Source: Cyrtodaria siliqua (taxonomy: Eukaryota; Mollusca; Bivalvia; Adapedonta; Hiatellidae). Taken from it: a stretch of 64,000 nucleotides of DNA. Location: NCBI GenBank assembly GCA_037043455.1, contig JAWPHD010001209.1:186001-250000 (forward strand), given 5' to 3'. Made by a program: the position numbers and the translations under genes. The first letter of the stretch is position 1. Each line of letters begins with the position of its first letter. The notes beneath the pieces were generated by a model, which had not been told where the DNA came from, ran no database searches, and saw only the letters and a program-made list of their open reading frames with translations. Positions 45,607 through 57,372 of the stretch are shown piece by piece.

Positions 45607-45849
45607 CATCAACAAATTACAATATGATTATGTTTCATGTGATGGGTCCCCAATTTATTAAAGGTACACATAGCAAATTTCCAATCTTGTGTCTGTTTTA
45701 CACCTTTTCAAATCAGAACAGACCAAACATCTACAAAAGTGTCTTCTCAACAGCCCTATTTAATCGTGTTTTATTTCTAAATTTAGCGGCCTTTCCGTTC
45801 GTCCGTCACAAATCTTGTCTGAGCTACTTGTTGGATTTTGATGGAACTT

Positions 45850-46830
45850 TGTACGAAGCATCATGATGTCTTTTGATTTTGAGGTCATTAGGTCAAAGGT
45901 CATTGTCACCGTAACATGATGATGTAAAATGTTGTAAAATGTAAGTCCACTTTCCCTAAAGCAAATCTCATGAAACTTAATAGATGGATTGCCTGTGGCG
46001 AGATGGTGATCCTTTTGATTTTAAGTAGGTCAACGGTCAAGGTCACTGACCGGATAATGAAACGCATTGTCCGCACTGTAACGTCTATTTTCCTGAAGGA
46101 AGTCTCTTGAAACGCCATGGGTTGACTGCCTGTGATAAGACTTAGCACCGTTTGATGATTTTGAGGTTAATAGGTCAAAGGTCAATATCACCCTGAAACG
46201 ATCATGAAATATCTTGGCCACAATGTAACTCCTTATTTACTGAAGCAAATACATGTTATTTACTGAAGCAAATACATGTATCATGAAACTACATGGGTAG
46301 CTGCATTTGGTGAGAGAATGACCCCTATTTATTTCGAGATCAAATGTCAAGGTGACTGATCCGATCATGAAAACCATTGTCCGCACCGTAACTCTATTTT
46401 CCCTGAAGTAAATATATTTAAACGTCATGGGTTGACTGCCTTTGGTAAGAGTATGATCCCTATTAATATTGAGGTCAGTAAATCTAAGGTCAATGTCACA
46501 GTGACTTGATAATGAAAAATCGTGTCCGCAATGAAACTCTTTTTTACTTTCTCTCAAGCTAATTTCATAAAACGTCATACTTTGACTGCCTTTGGTGACA
46601 TGATAATCCCTGTTTATTTTGAAGTCAGTAGTTGAAAGGTCAGTTACCATGACCGGAAAATGAAAAGTCTTGCCCACACAATTTTTCCTCTTCACCTAAA
46701 GCAACTTTCATGAAACTTCATTGGTGGACAGTGGAAAGAGAATGATCCGTTTGATTTTTAAGTCAAGGGTCAAGTTCCCTGCTGACATCCACTATCAAAT
46801 CTTTATTAACAAGGATAAGCAGTGGGGGTA
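45850..46830. repeat. ~140-150-bp tandem array, third block
   Basis: Units carry GGTCAAAGGTCAATGTCAC, CTGAAGCAAAT, TCATGAAACTTCA and TGGGTTGACTGCC, at about 45,882, 46,022, 46,163, 46,337, 46,470, 46,622 and 46,762. One unit has an internal duplication of TTATTTACTGAAGCAAATAC near 46,230-46,275. Minus-strand frames inside are repeat artefacts. Confidence 0.7.
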
Positions 46831-46896
46831 GACATCTGGTTTATAAATATTACAACACACATATGTTACAACACACATGTTGTAATATTAATGGTA

Positions 46897-47033
46897 TAAT
46901 ATATGAATATTTTCTTACACAATGTTGAATCCAGCAAAACAAGTGGTTTTGTTCACCGATACTGTCGCCTGTGAACCAAACCACTTGTTGTTAAATTACA
47001 GGATTCAACAGTGTGTAAGACATATATTCCAAT
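46897..47033. repeat. Foldback hairpin, ~60-bp arms
   Basis: GAATATTTTCTTACACAATG, TTGAATCC and ACAAGTGGTTTTGTTCAC on the left pair with GTGAACCAAACCACTTGTTG, GGATTCAACA and GTGTGTAAGACATATATTC on the right, around a 15-bp loop. Confidence 0.75.
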
Positions 47034-47443
47034 CATCCATTTCTTTTTTAAATCATAAATTAAAAAAAAATAATATTAAAACAAAACATGCTATTTGATG
47101 AAAACAGACTTATTCAAATTTTCAAAGTAGCAATATTCCCAGAATATAGTAGATTTCAACTGGTGAAAACAAACATGCTTTTTTTTCAGGAAAAAATAGT
47201 TCTATGAATATAGTATTTCTTCATCGTTATATATTTCAGGGAAATGTTTAATGTCTGTTTGCAAATACTACAGATCGTAACACACCGTACATGTTTAATC
47301 AGTATTTACTTTCAATATAGTAGTGAGTATTACTGCGTTCTGGGACAGATATGCAACCATAAAAATAAATATTAAAGAATAATATATATTTAGGTTAAAA
47401 AACTATATATGCCCTATAATATGGAACGCCAAACACGACTTTG

Positions 47444-48505
47444 ATGGTCATTTTCCATTATGATGTGGTCACTTTCATTATGATGTGGTCACTTTCCATT
47501 ATGATGTGGTCGCTTTACATTATGATGTGGTCATTTGTCATTATGATGTGGTCACTTTCCATTATGATGTGGTCATTTGTCATTATGATGTGGTCATTTT
47601 CCATTATGATCTGGTCACTTTTTATTATGATGTGGTCACTTTTTGTTATGATGTGGTCACTTTACATTATGATGTGGTCACTTTCCATTATGATGTGATC
47701 GCTTTACATTATGATGTTTTCATTTGTCATTATGATGTTGTCACTTTTCATTATGATGTGGTCATTTGTCATTATGATGTGGTCATTTTCCATTATGATG
47801 TGGTCACTTTCATTATGATGTGGTCTCTTTCCATTATGATGTGGTCGCTTTACATTATGATGTGGTCATTTGTCATTATGATGTGGTCACTTTCCATTAT
47901 GATGTGGTCATTTGTCATTATGATGTGGTCACTTTCCATTATGATGTGGTCACTTTCCATTATGATGTGGTCATTTGTCATTATGATGTGGTCACTTTAC
48001 ATTATGATGTGGTCACTGTTCATTATGATGTGGTTACTTTCCATTATGATGTGGTTACTTTGTATTTTGATGTGGTCGCTTTTTGTTATGACGTGGTCAC
48101 TTTACATTATGATGTGGTCTATTTTCATTATGATGTGGTTACTTTCCATTATGATGTGGTCGCTTTTCATTATGATGTGGTCACTTTACATTATGATGTG
48201 GTTACTTTCCATTATGATGTGGTTACTTTGTATTATGATGTGGTCGTTTTTCATTATGATGTGGTCGTTCTTCATTATGATGTGGTCACTACATTATGAT
48301 GTGGTCTGTTTTAATTATGATGTGGTAAGTTTCTATTATGATGTGGTCATTTTACATTATGATGTGGTCACTTTTCATTATGATGTGGTTACTTTCCATT
48401 ATGATGTGGTCGCTTTTCATTATGATGTGGTCACTTTACATTATGATGTGGTCTGTTTTCATTATGATGTGGTAAGTTTCTTTTATGATGTGGTATGTGT
48501 GGTCA
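47444..48505. repeat. 21-bp minisatellite, about 50 units
   Basis: The unit CATTATGATGTGGTCACTTTC is repeated with variation for about 1.06 kb. Because 21 is a multiple of three, two plus-strand frames stay open, one giving a seven-residue period HYDVVTF and the other IMMWSLS, the longest at 346 codons. Two open overlapping frames are what a stop-free repeat unit predicts, so I do not call a protein here. Confidence 0.9.
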
Positions 48506-48558
48506 CATGGTTTTTCTTCAAATAGCGCCATCTATTGACACTGCTTGCGGAGTTCAAA

Positions 48559-48651
48559 ATGGCGACAATGATAGAAATCCTAAATTATGTTAAAGTATCC
48601 GATGAAGCTCGTGTAAGATTTTTAGAAGAAGAGTATCTTTTCAGGTGTTAA
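48559..48651 (+). other. Short ORF, possible first exon
   Basis: A 30-codon frame with a good context (CAAAATGG) begins MATMIEILNYVKVSDEARVR and ends FLEEEYLFRC. It directly follows the 21-bp array. A GT at 48,645 (CAGGTGTTA) could be a weak splice donor. Nothing identifies it, and chance remains likely. Confidence 0.2.
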
Positions 48652-48654
48652 CCA

Positions 48655-49620
48655 CAGTACTTGCTTCCGATTTTTTAAAATATTTTACACATCAACAGAG
48701 GAAAGATGCATCTACGCGTACATGCTTTTTTTTTTCTCGCTTCTAAAATGATGAAATAAATCGAATTTGATTAAAACTGCGCATTCGCAGCTATCTATAT
48801 ACAACTAAATCAATACGGTATGGAGGGTGGAGGGGTGGGGTGAGGGGCGGGTTTGCAGGGATACTACCGTAATGGTGTCCTTGAGAAAAACTGTGAACAT
48901 TCTACTCTAATTATTTATTAATACAGAACAATGTTGAAATCAATATATCTCTTAAAAAGGATTTCATAATTTCACGGTTTTATATCCCGCGTGAACATTA
49001 ACTTTGAAAGGCGATTGTTCATATTTTAGCGAATACGGTGTAATTTGTAATTTTGGGGGGAAAAGTACGTTTTACTGATTGACTTTAAATTTTGCTTTTT
49101 AAAAGTAGACATGTCAATGAACACTTTCATAAAAAAAAATCATTCTCGCTGTTAAAACTTCATTTTTTCGCTATTTTTTCTGATTCAGAAAATTAGCAGT
49201 GTAACATATATTTTAACCATCCTCATTTCCTTTCCCGACGTACCGTTGCAATTTGGTTTGTTTAAACCTATTTTGAGCACTCCGGCATTAACCAAAAGCA
49301 TGTATAGATCAGAAATTTAATCTGGAATGCATGGATATATACATTTGAAATCTATGTATTGAAATAATGGAATTATTTCATTTCTTGTGTACCCGGTCGC
49401 GTCTATAAATGTATATGCATTATGCCGTCTTTGAGTCCGTTGGTCATGTTAGTTAATTTTGGGGGGAAAAAGTACTTTTCTCCGATTTCATTAACATTTT
49501 GCATGTGGACAGAGGAACGATTTATCTACGCATACATGCATTTGTTTTTATTCTCGGTTCTAAAATGACAAAATAAATTGATTTGAATTTAAAAGCGCAT
49601 TGTTGGCAAATTAAACCTTA
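48655..49620. repeat. Diverged duplicated segments, no gene
   Basis: 48,670-48,790 and 49,490-49,610 share ACAGAGGAA, ATCTACGC, ACATGCAT and AAATGA...AAATAAAT in order, and 49,030-49,080 and 49,440-49,500 share TTTTGGGGGGAAAA...GTACTTTT. This looks like an old duplication. Confidence 0.5.
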
Positions 49621-49984
49621 AAACAACCTAAATTCATCCCTTTGGAAAATACCTTTAACTATTAATGGGAATTACACGAAGTGTACACCAATTATGTTCG
49701 ACCGATGTAGTTTGTGAATATTATTACTTTAACAACGATCTATGATTGTGTTTTGTCATAATCACAGTTTATAGATAAGAGGTGTATAAATGTCATTTTG
49801 TTATCGATTTTATCACGTGAACTTGTTTGATAAATTTTCCTACGCCATAGGGCTGACGTTCCTATTGATGTGTGTAAAGACTGAGTCATACGAGAGTGTG
49901 GTTGTAAATTACTTCTTCGACAGTGTTGTGAAAATGAACTATATATAAATGATAGATGCATTTTTCAATTACGAAAATAATTTA

Positions 49985-51298
49985 CACGGTGGGAAATCAA
50001 GGGCCAAAATCTAATCGTGTAGAGCGTTTGGACTTTGCAAGAGTTCATAGTTGATTTGTCAAAATCAGAATTTTGTGACCATTCTTCAACGACGTGCAGG
50101 TCTACGCTAATATTTGACCTTCATACAACTGTGTAATGGACAGACGGATGCTCTGGTACAAAAAACTGAATATTATATGCCATATAAAATGCTATAAACC
50201 CATTTTTAAACGTCGTGGTGCCCAGGTCGAGACTATGGTGCCCAGGTCGCGACATGGCGCCCAGTGCAAGTAACTTTAAAAGAAAGAAAAACGGTCACAT
50301 TTAATAAAATATACACAGGTATCCACTAAATAAATATTTGAATTGACTTGACCTGTGTTAAAATGTGTTTGTGGGGAAGCTTAATTCAACTTAAGACTGC
50401 TAAATTATCCAATTAGTCCATCCCTCCACAATCCCTGCTTTTTGTTTCGAACTCTGTTCATGTTCCCATTAATTATCCATCAAATAGTCTCTATAGGACA
50501 TAACTATAAGGCGAACTGAACAGCCAAACCAGTACTTGATACCTTGATCGGCAAGGAACGTTTTAGTAGTTTGGGAATCATGCCACGGTGCATTAATGTG
50601 TTGAGATTTGTAATTCTTCTCAGGAAAACATTAAACATTCACGATGCATCTCGATATCATTAACTATTTTGTCCTGATACACCTGACTATTCATGTTACC
50701 ATCCGCTAATGTCAACTGCAATACGCCCTTTTGTGCGCAAATTGTATGGTTCGTAGCAGTCGGTATGGCTACATCTTTTCAGTCATATCTTGTTTTTCTA
50801 AGTGGATGTATGTACTACACAAATTCCGAAAAGTTTAAGCCCGCAAAACGGCCCTCAACACTAAAACTTAAAGAAAATAGGATAAAACTCTGCACAGGCA
50901 ATTTAAAACGTTACGTTGTTGATCAATTGTGTCATATACATTAAGTTAAACTATTTGCAAAATAATCAATACATTTGATGAATAATGATAGGCATGCAAA
51001 GTCCCGCAAAAAGGCCCGCAGTTTAGACATGCCCGATGAATGATTGTAAAGAGTTGTTTCCCCTACAATTTAATTTGCCGTTTATTGTTTTGTTAGCTAA
51101 CAAAAATAAACGACGTGTATTGGATAATTAGTAAGTTAATTCATTGTCCATGACTGACTATATTTGATTTTGCACAGGGTTTTAATAGTCAATATCCGTT
51201 TTTAGAGTCAAAGATAGTCGACACTAATAGTTTGTTTTTCCTGAATAGTTCTATTTTGTAATATAATGTTTCATTAATTGCAGAAATGCCGAAAGATC
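49985..51298 (+). repeat. Left inverted arm
   Basis: This arm is the inverse of 57,358-58,829, minus about 195 bp lost just inside the terminal ~20 bp. It holds an 83-codon frame (50,693-50,944, starting MLPSANVNC) that matches its partner in the other arm at 77 of 83 residues. The inner end contains TTAATTGCAG then AAATGCCGAAAGATC, the first bases of the zinc-finger exon of the other arm, after which homology stops. Confidence 0.85.
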
Positions 51299-51424
51299 TT
51301 TTACACATTTCTGCAAGTTTTTGGTGAATACAAGTTTCATTTATTTAGGTGGATACTTGTGTAATTATACAGAAACTATTGATAATGTAAGCGCTATTTT
51401 CACGACATATTTGTTTAATTTCAG

Positions 51425-53245
51425 ATGGGAGTCTATAAAGGAAAAAGAAGAAGGAAGTATTTCTTGGCTGAGAAGAAACGAAAGCACCGTAAACAGTTTT
51501 ATACATTAAACAGTGAAATTTCTGGATCTAAACAACAGTTGGAAACAAGCACAGCTGTCAAAACTCAAGGAAAGAGATTACACGTTGGTAGCAGTGGAAA
51601 AAAGTTCATGTCACCTTCATTAAAAAGAGCAAGGTTCTTTTCGCCAATTCTTCAATCAAAATCAAGCCAAAAATACAGATCAACATCGAGAAAATCATTA
51701 ACATTTGGCGTCGACTATGCATCACCAACTGATCAAGTGTTTGAAAAGTCTGACTTGCACGGATATGGTAAATCAATGCTTAAAGAAGTCGAAACTGATC
51801 ATGATTTGCTTCTTGAAATGACCAGTACTAAAGACGAATTTTGTGACAGTATTGAAGAGACTTATATGTACGACGATGATAAACCAAAATTCAACGAGAG
51901 TGAAATCGACAATGCTGTGCCGCTCGAAACTCACAATCCTACAGAAGATATGCTTCAATCTGACGACGACATCCATAAACTGATAGACAAAGTTTTGAAC
52001 ATTTTCGCAAATCACAATGTAAAGGAAGACTTTGTCACATTTCTGAAATTAGTTTCACTAAATAAGTTTCCTCTTAACAATGTGGCATTTTTATTGTTCC
52101 TAGACGCGGTGAAATGGTTTGACAGCAACGATACCCGATCTGTGCGTTACAGTGACACTAGCCTAACATTCTTTTGGTTGGGTAAATGACTATTTGGAGG
52201 AAAGTTTTTAAGATTTATGGGTGGCCCAAAAAATGAGACAAGTATTCTGCTGGAAAAAAGTCAATTATCGCCATCAGATTCTAAAATTAACTTTGCCTGT
52301 CCCTCCGAACATTCACTAAGGAATTATAAGCCACTGGACTGCGAAATTGCTGACATAAATCCAGGGGTTATTAACACTATGACTGACCATGTTGTTAAGC
52401 AAAACAACGAATCACTATCGTATGTGATAATGTTTGATGGTAAGAAGATCCGGAGGGGTGCAGGTGTGGATCTTCTTGGACATGAAACCGAGCCGTTATC
52501 CGAGAATAAAGCCAAATATGATGCCGATTTGAAAGAGGTTGAATACGCTGTGACGAAGATAGAATCTGTTATAAAGGACATTGAGTCAGAGAATGAAATA
52601 GACGTAGAATCAAAGAATGAGTTGAATATGACAATACATGAATATTTCAAAACATTTTCGCATTACTTGATGGAAATGAGAAAGCTAAGAAAAAAGCAAA
52701 GAATTAGCCATGCTTTAGTACAAAGAAAAAATTGAACGAGATGCCTAATTAGCGAAAACCCTAGAATATGCAATAGATTCTTGCAGAACAACGACGTACC
52801 AAATAGACAACTGTGTGGCTGGCCTGTTGAAGTTTGCAAATCAGAGGTCTTTCTGAATGGTGTGTTAGATTTGTTTCCAAAAGACAAACGAAACGTGTGT
52901 CTTACAGAGCAGCCTAACGTGAAACTGATAAGGTCCGATAACACGGCTACAGAAGATGTCCCAACTAACCAAGTTAAAGATCAAAGGAGTGGTTTGAAGC
53001 GCGAAGTGAAAAGAAGGTAACTGGTAGTTCTGTATACGCAGCTGTAGGATGTGATAGTTTGAAGCGTTTAAACGAACATTTTGACAATGTTAAAAGCAAA
53101 ATCCAGAAACCATCTCTCAGTGAATTCCAAGAGAAGGCAATGACGCATGGAGTTGAATCAGAAGTACATGAAATCGCAACATTATCCAAGCATATTGATG
53201 TTCATTTATATTACTTAAAATCAGCGGATTTGCAGTATGTTTGAG
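51425..53245 (+). pseudogene. YqaJ-nuclease-like family gene, N-terminal part, broken
   Basis: The reading begins right after an acceptor-like TTTAATTTCAG with a basic start (MGVYKGKRRRKYFLAEKKRK) and runs to a TGA at 52,187-52,189. The same frame continues at once with GGKFLRFMGGPKNETS, and later YVIMFDGKKIRRG, to 52,735. Frame slips near an A run at 52,725 and near 52,990 lead to WFEARSEKKVTGSSVYAAVG, LKRLNEHFDNV and MTHGVESEVHEIATL, ending LKSADLQYV at about 53,242. By recall this order matches a multi-copy family in molluscs and cnidarians, over 1,000 residues long, with a YqaJ/lambda-exonuclease-like domain; VTGSSVY and HGVESEVHE fit its core. The C-terminal half is absent. A GTATGT after LQ could be a splice donor. 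Confidence 0.6.
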
Positions 53246-53825
53246 AAACAGACATTGGCAAATCCTTACAATAAAGAATTGAAACAGCTTTAAAAATTAG
53301 GATCACATTTTCTTTTAAAGACGTCCCTTAAAACGGGCGTTGTTCTCGGCCTGATAATTATATTATATAGATCTTCTAGTGTTCATGTTGATAAATCAAA
53401 TATTTATCATCGCATAATTTATTCGTGAGTACAAGGTTAAATGACACACGCTGTACCCAACATGTCGTAACGAACAACTAAGATATTCAATGTATGTTTT
53501 TATTAAAACAGTGTAAACTATTTATTATAAAATAACAAGGGATCAAAAATTATGAATATTTGTCATAATATATATATAGAAATCAATCATAATGCCATCC
53601 CATTTCTTTTGCAAAATACAGTCTACAGACATGCGCTTTCGGTTACAATATGAAAAATATGAGTTTAATGATAGAAATCACAGTGGAGATAATACATGCC
53701 ATCAAGATGTCAATAAGAACTAAGCAATATTTGGTGACCGTTACTTTAAGTTGGTATTTCTGGATGTGACATTTATTCTGCAAAACATTGGATGGCATCA
53801 TCAATGACAAACAAAACATTGCAAC
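53246..53825. other. Gene-free AT-rich stretch inside the element
   Basis: No coding signal or repeat is recognised between the YqaJ-like pseudogene and the 530-bp repeat. Confidence 0.4.
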
Positions 53826-55866
53826 ATAAACTGTGACAAAAAAGGATGACTATAAAACTATAAACATAAGAAGGGTATATGGCGATCAGTGGAAAATGAT
53901 TAATTGTGTGTTTGTGCTTCATGCCCCTTGAAAAAATATAATAATGCTCTGATTATAATAATCATTGATGTAATCATTGAATAATCCTGATTATAAACAA
54001 ATGCAAATAGTGAAGTTTTTTACACATTAATACTATTATTCAGTAATTGATATAACCAGTATTATATTTTTTTAAACTCATTTTAATCAGCTGTTATGCA
54101 TGTATTCATTCATGTTATTCTGTCACATGATGCTGTTATAAATATGTGTTAAGGCTTATGCTTATGCCCAAATGGAGCCTGACTTTTTGTAAATAAACCT
54201 TAAATATTGATATTTGTTTCGTCCATGAGTCATGAAACTCATACATTAATAATGGTTAATGACGAAGTTCAGAAATTAACATTTTAAACCTACATAACTA
54301 AAAATTAAACAAATAATTGGTCCTGAGTTAAAAAAATAACACAGCAGTAATAAAACATATTAACTGTAACAAAAAAAATGACTAGAGCTATGAACATAAG
54401 GGTATGGTGATTAATATAAATGATTAATTGCATGTTTGTGTTTCATGCCCCATGAAGAAATATAATACTTTTTGATCATAATAAGTATTGATGTAAACAT
54501 TGAATAATCCCGATTGATAATATAAACAAGTGCAAATAGTGAAGTTTTTTGACTCAATGATACTATTATCCAGTAATTAATATAACCAGTATTACATCTT
54601 TTCAACTCATTTTGATCAGCTGTTATGCATGTATTTATTCATGTAACTTGTTATTTTTTCACATGATGTTGTTATATGTGTTAAGCCTAAGGCGTATGCT
54701 CATGCCACAATGGAGCCTGTTATGCATGTATTCATTCATGTTATTCTGTCACATGATGCTGTTATAAATATGTGTTACGGATGTTGGCTGGGCAAGTTTT
54801 GACATCTTCAAGTTTAAACATTTTATTTTTTAAATCATAGTTTTATTTGACAACAGAACTGTTTCATTTTTTCCATTCTAGTAGATATGGATATAATGTA
54901 GGATTTAAGATGGTAACATACCAAATTTGAAGCAGATTCTTTTTTTCATATTTTTTCCGTCATTTGTGATCATTTTTTGTTGTCAACAAAATAGGGGTAC
55001 AGGTAGCTCTGAGTAGAATTTATCGTTTTGATATAGAATAAATCAGATTTTTGTTTTTCAGTAGTGGAATACATATATAAAAGTAGATACTGAGCTAATT
55101 TTATTTTCGATCTCCATATCAATATTGTGTGTACGGTATTTTACATTGAAAATGCCAAAATAACTCCAAAATGGGTGTAATTTAAAGAATTTTTAATAAA
55201 AAATCATTAGAAGCCTGGTGACCTATATTTTTTTTACTTGTTTTGAAAGAAATGTCATAGGACCTTAACATATACAAGTTTTAAAAAAAGTTGATCTAGA
55301 ACATAATTTTTTATCTTGAAATAATTTGTCGGTAAAAACAAAAGTGGTCGGGGTACGGTCCATATATGTTTGCTTTTTAAAGTAAAAGACGAACGAGGAT
55401 TACAATTGCTTTTGTATGATTTGAAAGATATGTATATATGCAATCGAAAATTAATTGTTGTTTTTCAATAAACTTAATGTTATGAAAACAATTGTGAAAA
55501 TGTTCAATGACAATATTTTTCCTCTTTTTAGTGAAATTTGAAGTTAGAAATACGTGCATTCTTCAATGACGTCTAGTGGGAAAAAAAGCGTGGTGACCTA
55601 GCTTTTTTTTGATAATTTTGAATCTAAATTATACCAAAGAAGCTTTAAATATGAATTAAAAAAAAATCTCATCACTACGTCCTTTCCCAGCCAACCTCCT
55701 TAAGGCTTATGCTTATGCCCAAATGGAGCTTGATTTTTTGTAAATGAACCTTAAATATTGATATTTGTTTCGTCCATGAGTCATGAAACACATCAATTAA
55801 TAATAATTAATGAAGATTTTCAAAAATGAAGATTATATAACTTAAAAATAAAACAAGTAACTGGTC
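53826..55866. repeat. ~530-bp tandem repeat, about 2.5 units, with insertions
   Basis: Unit 1 (about 53,826-54,355) and unit 2 (54,356-54,715, shortened) share AAATAGTGAAGTTTTTT (54,005 and 54,535), ATTAATTG and CAGCTGTTATGCATGTATT (54,088 and 54,617), a 530-bp spacing. A third unit starts near 54,719, is cut at 54,777 by a MITE, resumes at 55,700 with TTAAGGCTTATGCTTATGCC and is cut again at 55,867 by a second MITE. Confidence 0.75.
54775..55702. mobile_element. 922-bp MITE with TTA duplication, Harbinger-like
   Basis: The insert 54,778-55,699 lies between TTA and TTA and interrupts GTGTTAAGG of the 530-bp repeat, whose unbroken form is seen near 54,150. Its ends are inverted: GGATGTTGGCTGGG at the left and CCCAGCCAACCTCC at the right, one mismatch in 14. 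No transposase is encoded. A 3-bp TTA duplication fits PIF/Harbinger mobilisation. Confidence 0.8.
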
Positions 55867-56150
55867 TTAAAGGGACACTTGGCAATCTTGATTTTTTAAA
55901 AACTAGCGGCGTCCCGTTAGTTTTTCTACATAAATTGCATTTGTTCAATCATTAATTATACTATATATTATTAATTTTTGATATTATTCCACCAGTTATA
56001 TATTAAAACTTATAGTATAATAACACGAAATAGTGAATACTTAAAATTTGATTTATTTAAATGTAACCAGGGTCAAAGTAAAAATGATACTGGATATATA
56101 AATCGAGACACCCACTTCAAATACTTGAAGATTGCCGTGTGTCCCTTTAA
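55867..56150. mobile_element. TTAA-flanked MITE, copy C
   Basis: The element 55,871-56,146 starts AGGGACACTTGGCAATCTTG and ends GCCGTGTGTCCCT, with TTAA on both sides. Host sequence resumes with GTTAAAAATTAACACAGCAG, matching the 530-bp unit near 54,330. An 81-codon frame across it is accidental. Confidence 0.85.
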
Positions 56151-56791
56151 GTTAAAAATTAACACAGCAGTAATAAATATCATTCCTACCACCTCTGGTA
56201 ATTTTGTGAGTTACAGATTATGAATATGTTTTATCCGTTTAATGTAAAACAAATGACCATGGTCGTTGTAGCAAAAATTCAAACATAGAAATTAGATGCA
56301 AGATGATATGGGCCCATTATACCCAGAAGGTACCACTTACATCAATTTCAAGAAGCAATTGTTAAATTCAGGCTCTACCAGAGTGATATATAGATATTTT
56401 TTTTCATTGGCACATATAACTAACAAGCAATAATCGGAGTATTTCGAAAACGGATGTAAAAATCACTAATGTACAACACGATTATCATCGAAAAACAAAA
56501 CACATGAGTGAACGACTCGAGTTCTGAGTAAGCATTTTTTGTATAGAAACCAGGAACATTCCAGTGGAAACAAAGACATGCATTATTATAATTCAAAGAC
56601 GAATATCATTGCCAGTATAAATCTTGCAATATACGATTGAAACTCTGTTAAATTAATTTGTTCCTAAAATGAAATTTGTAGCATCCACAACCTTCACTTT
56701 CAAAACGGCTATAGCATAGCAATTAATGGAAAATACAAGTTCCTGGTTACTGAGAAAGCGAGACAAATATTTCAATTTTTGTTAACCAATT
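56151..56791. other. Gene-free AT-rich stretch inside the element
   Basis: Apart from the first ~50 bp, which continue the 530-bp repeat, nothing is recognised up to the zinc-finger exon. Confidence 0.4.
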
Positions 56792-57372
56792 TTATTCAGC
56801 ATCATTTTTGTGGACTGTCTTCATATGTCTGCCATAACTTGATTTCCAATCGAATCACTTTCCGCAGTATTCACACATGTGCACTTGTTTACCATGCTTG
56901 ACCCTGACATGGTTATCAAGTGTCCCTTTGGATTTAAAACGCTTGGGGCACTGTTCACATACCAGATCTTTTCCACATACAGTCAAGTGCCTGTCCATAC
57001 TTCTCTTGTAACCAAATTCCTTGGAGCAATTTTCACATGTGTACTTAACCCCAGCTGCACCATGACCTTTTTGAAGCATGTGGCCGACTAAGTCCTTCCG
57101 CCGTAAAACTTCATGTCACACTCAGGGCATTCATGTTCGCGGATGTTTAAGTGCACATTTTTCTGATGCTGTTTCAAACCGTATTTTGTGCTAAACGTTT
57201 TCTCACATATTAGGCATAGTGATTGCCGTGTAGATTTTTCATGCACATTTTTGATGTGGAAAACGACTAGTGAGGGCCTACAATAGGACTTTCCACAATG
57301 GTCACACTGAAACCTTTTCCTCTTTTTGGAGCTCAGGTGCCGCTTGACCTTCACCTTGATCTTTCGGCATTT
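56792..57372 (-). pseudogene. C2H2 zinc-finger exon, six fingers, broken
   Basis: A minus-strand exon follows the acceptor TTAATTGCAG (about 57,373-57,382) and starts KCRKIKVKVKRHLSSKKRKR, a basic nuclear-localisation-like stretch. Fingers in order: CDHCGKSY...HIKNVH, CLICEKTF...HQKNVH, CPECDMKF, CENCSKEF...HLTVC, CEQCPKRF...HVRVKH and CEYCGK...HMKTVH, ending KNDAE with TAA at 56,792-56,794. Such proteins bind DNA in the nucleus. Finger three has a frameshift after CDMKF (about 57,095), and finger six has an in-frame TGA at 56,855-56,857 just after CEYCGK. The splice site lies inside the inverted arm, so the upstream exon and promoter would be arm-encoded. The finger order does not match a protein I can name. 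Confidence 0.78.

Noticed and set aside
47485..48525. 346-codon open frame with HYDVVTF period as a repetitive protein gene
   Set aside because: A second overlapping frame is equally open, as expected for any stop-free 21-bp unit; no signal peptide, promoter or unique sequence supports coding.
49985..50022. Nonamer-like CCAAAATCT exactly 12 bp after the left CACGGTG heptamer, as a true 12-RSS
   Set aside because: It matches only six of nine consensus bases, lies across a deletion junction of the left arm, and has no counterpart at the right end.
56879..57091. Plus-strand 70-codon frame
   Set aside because: It is the antisense shadow of the minus-strand zinc-finger exon.
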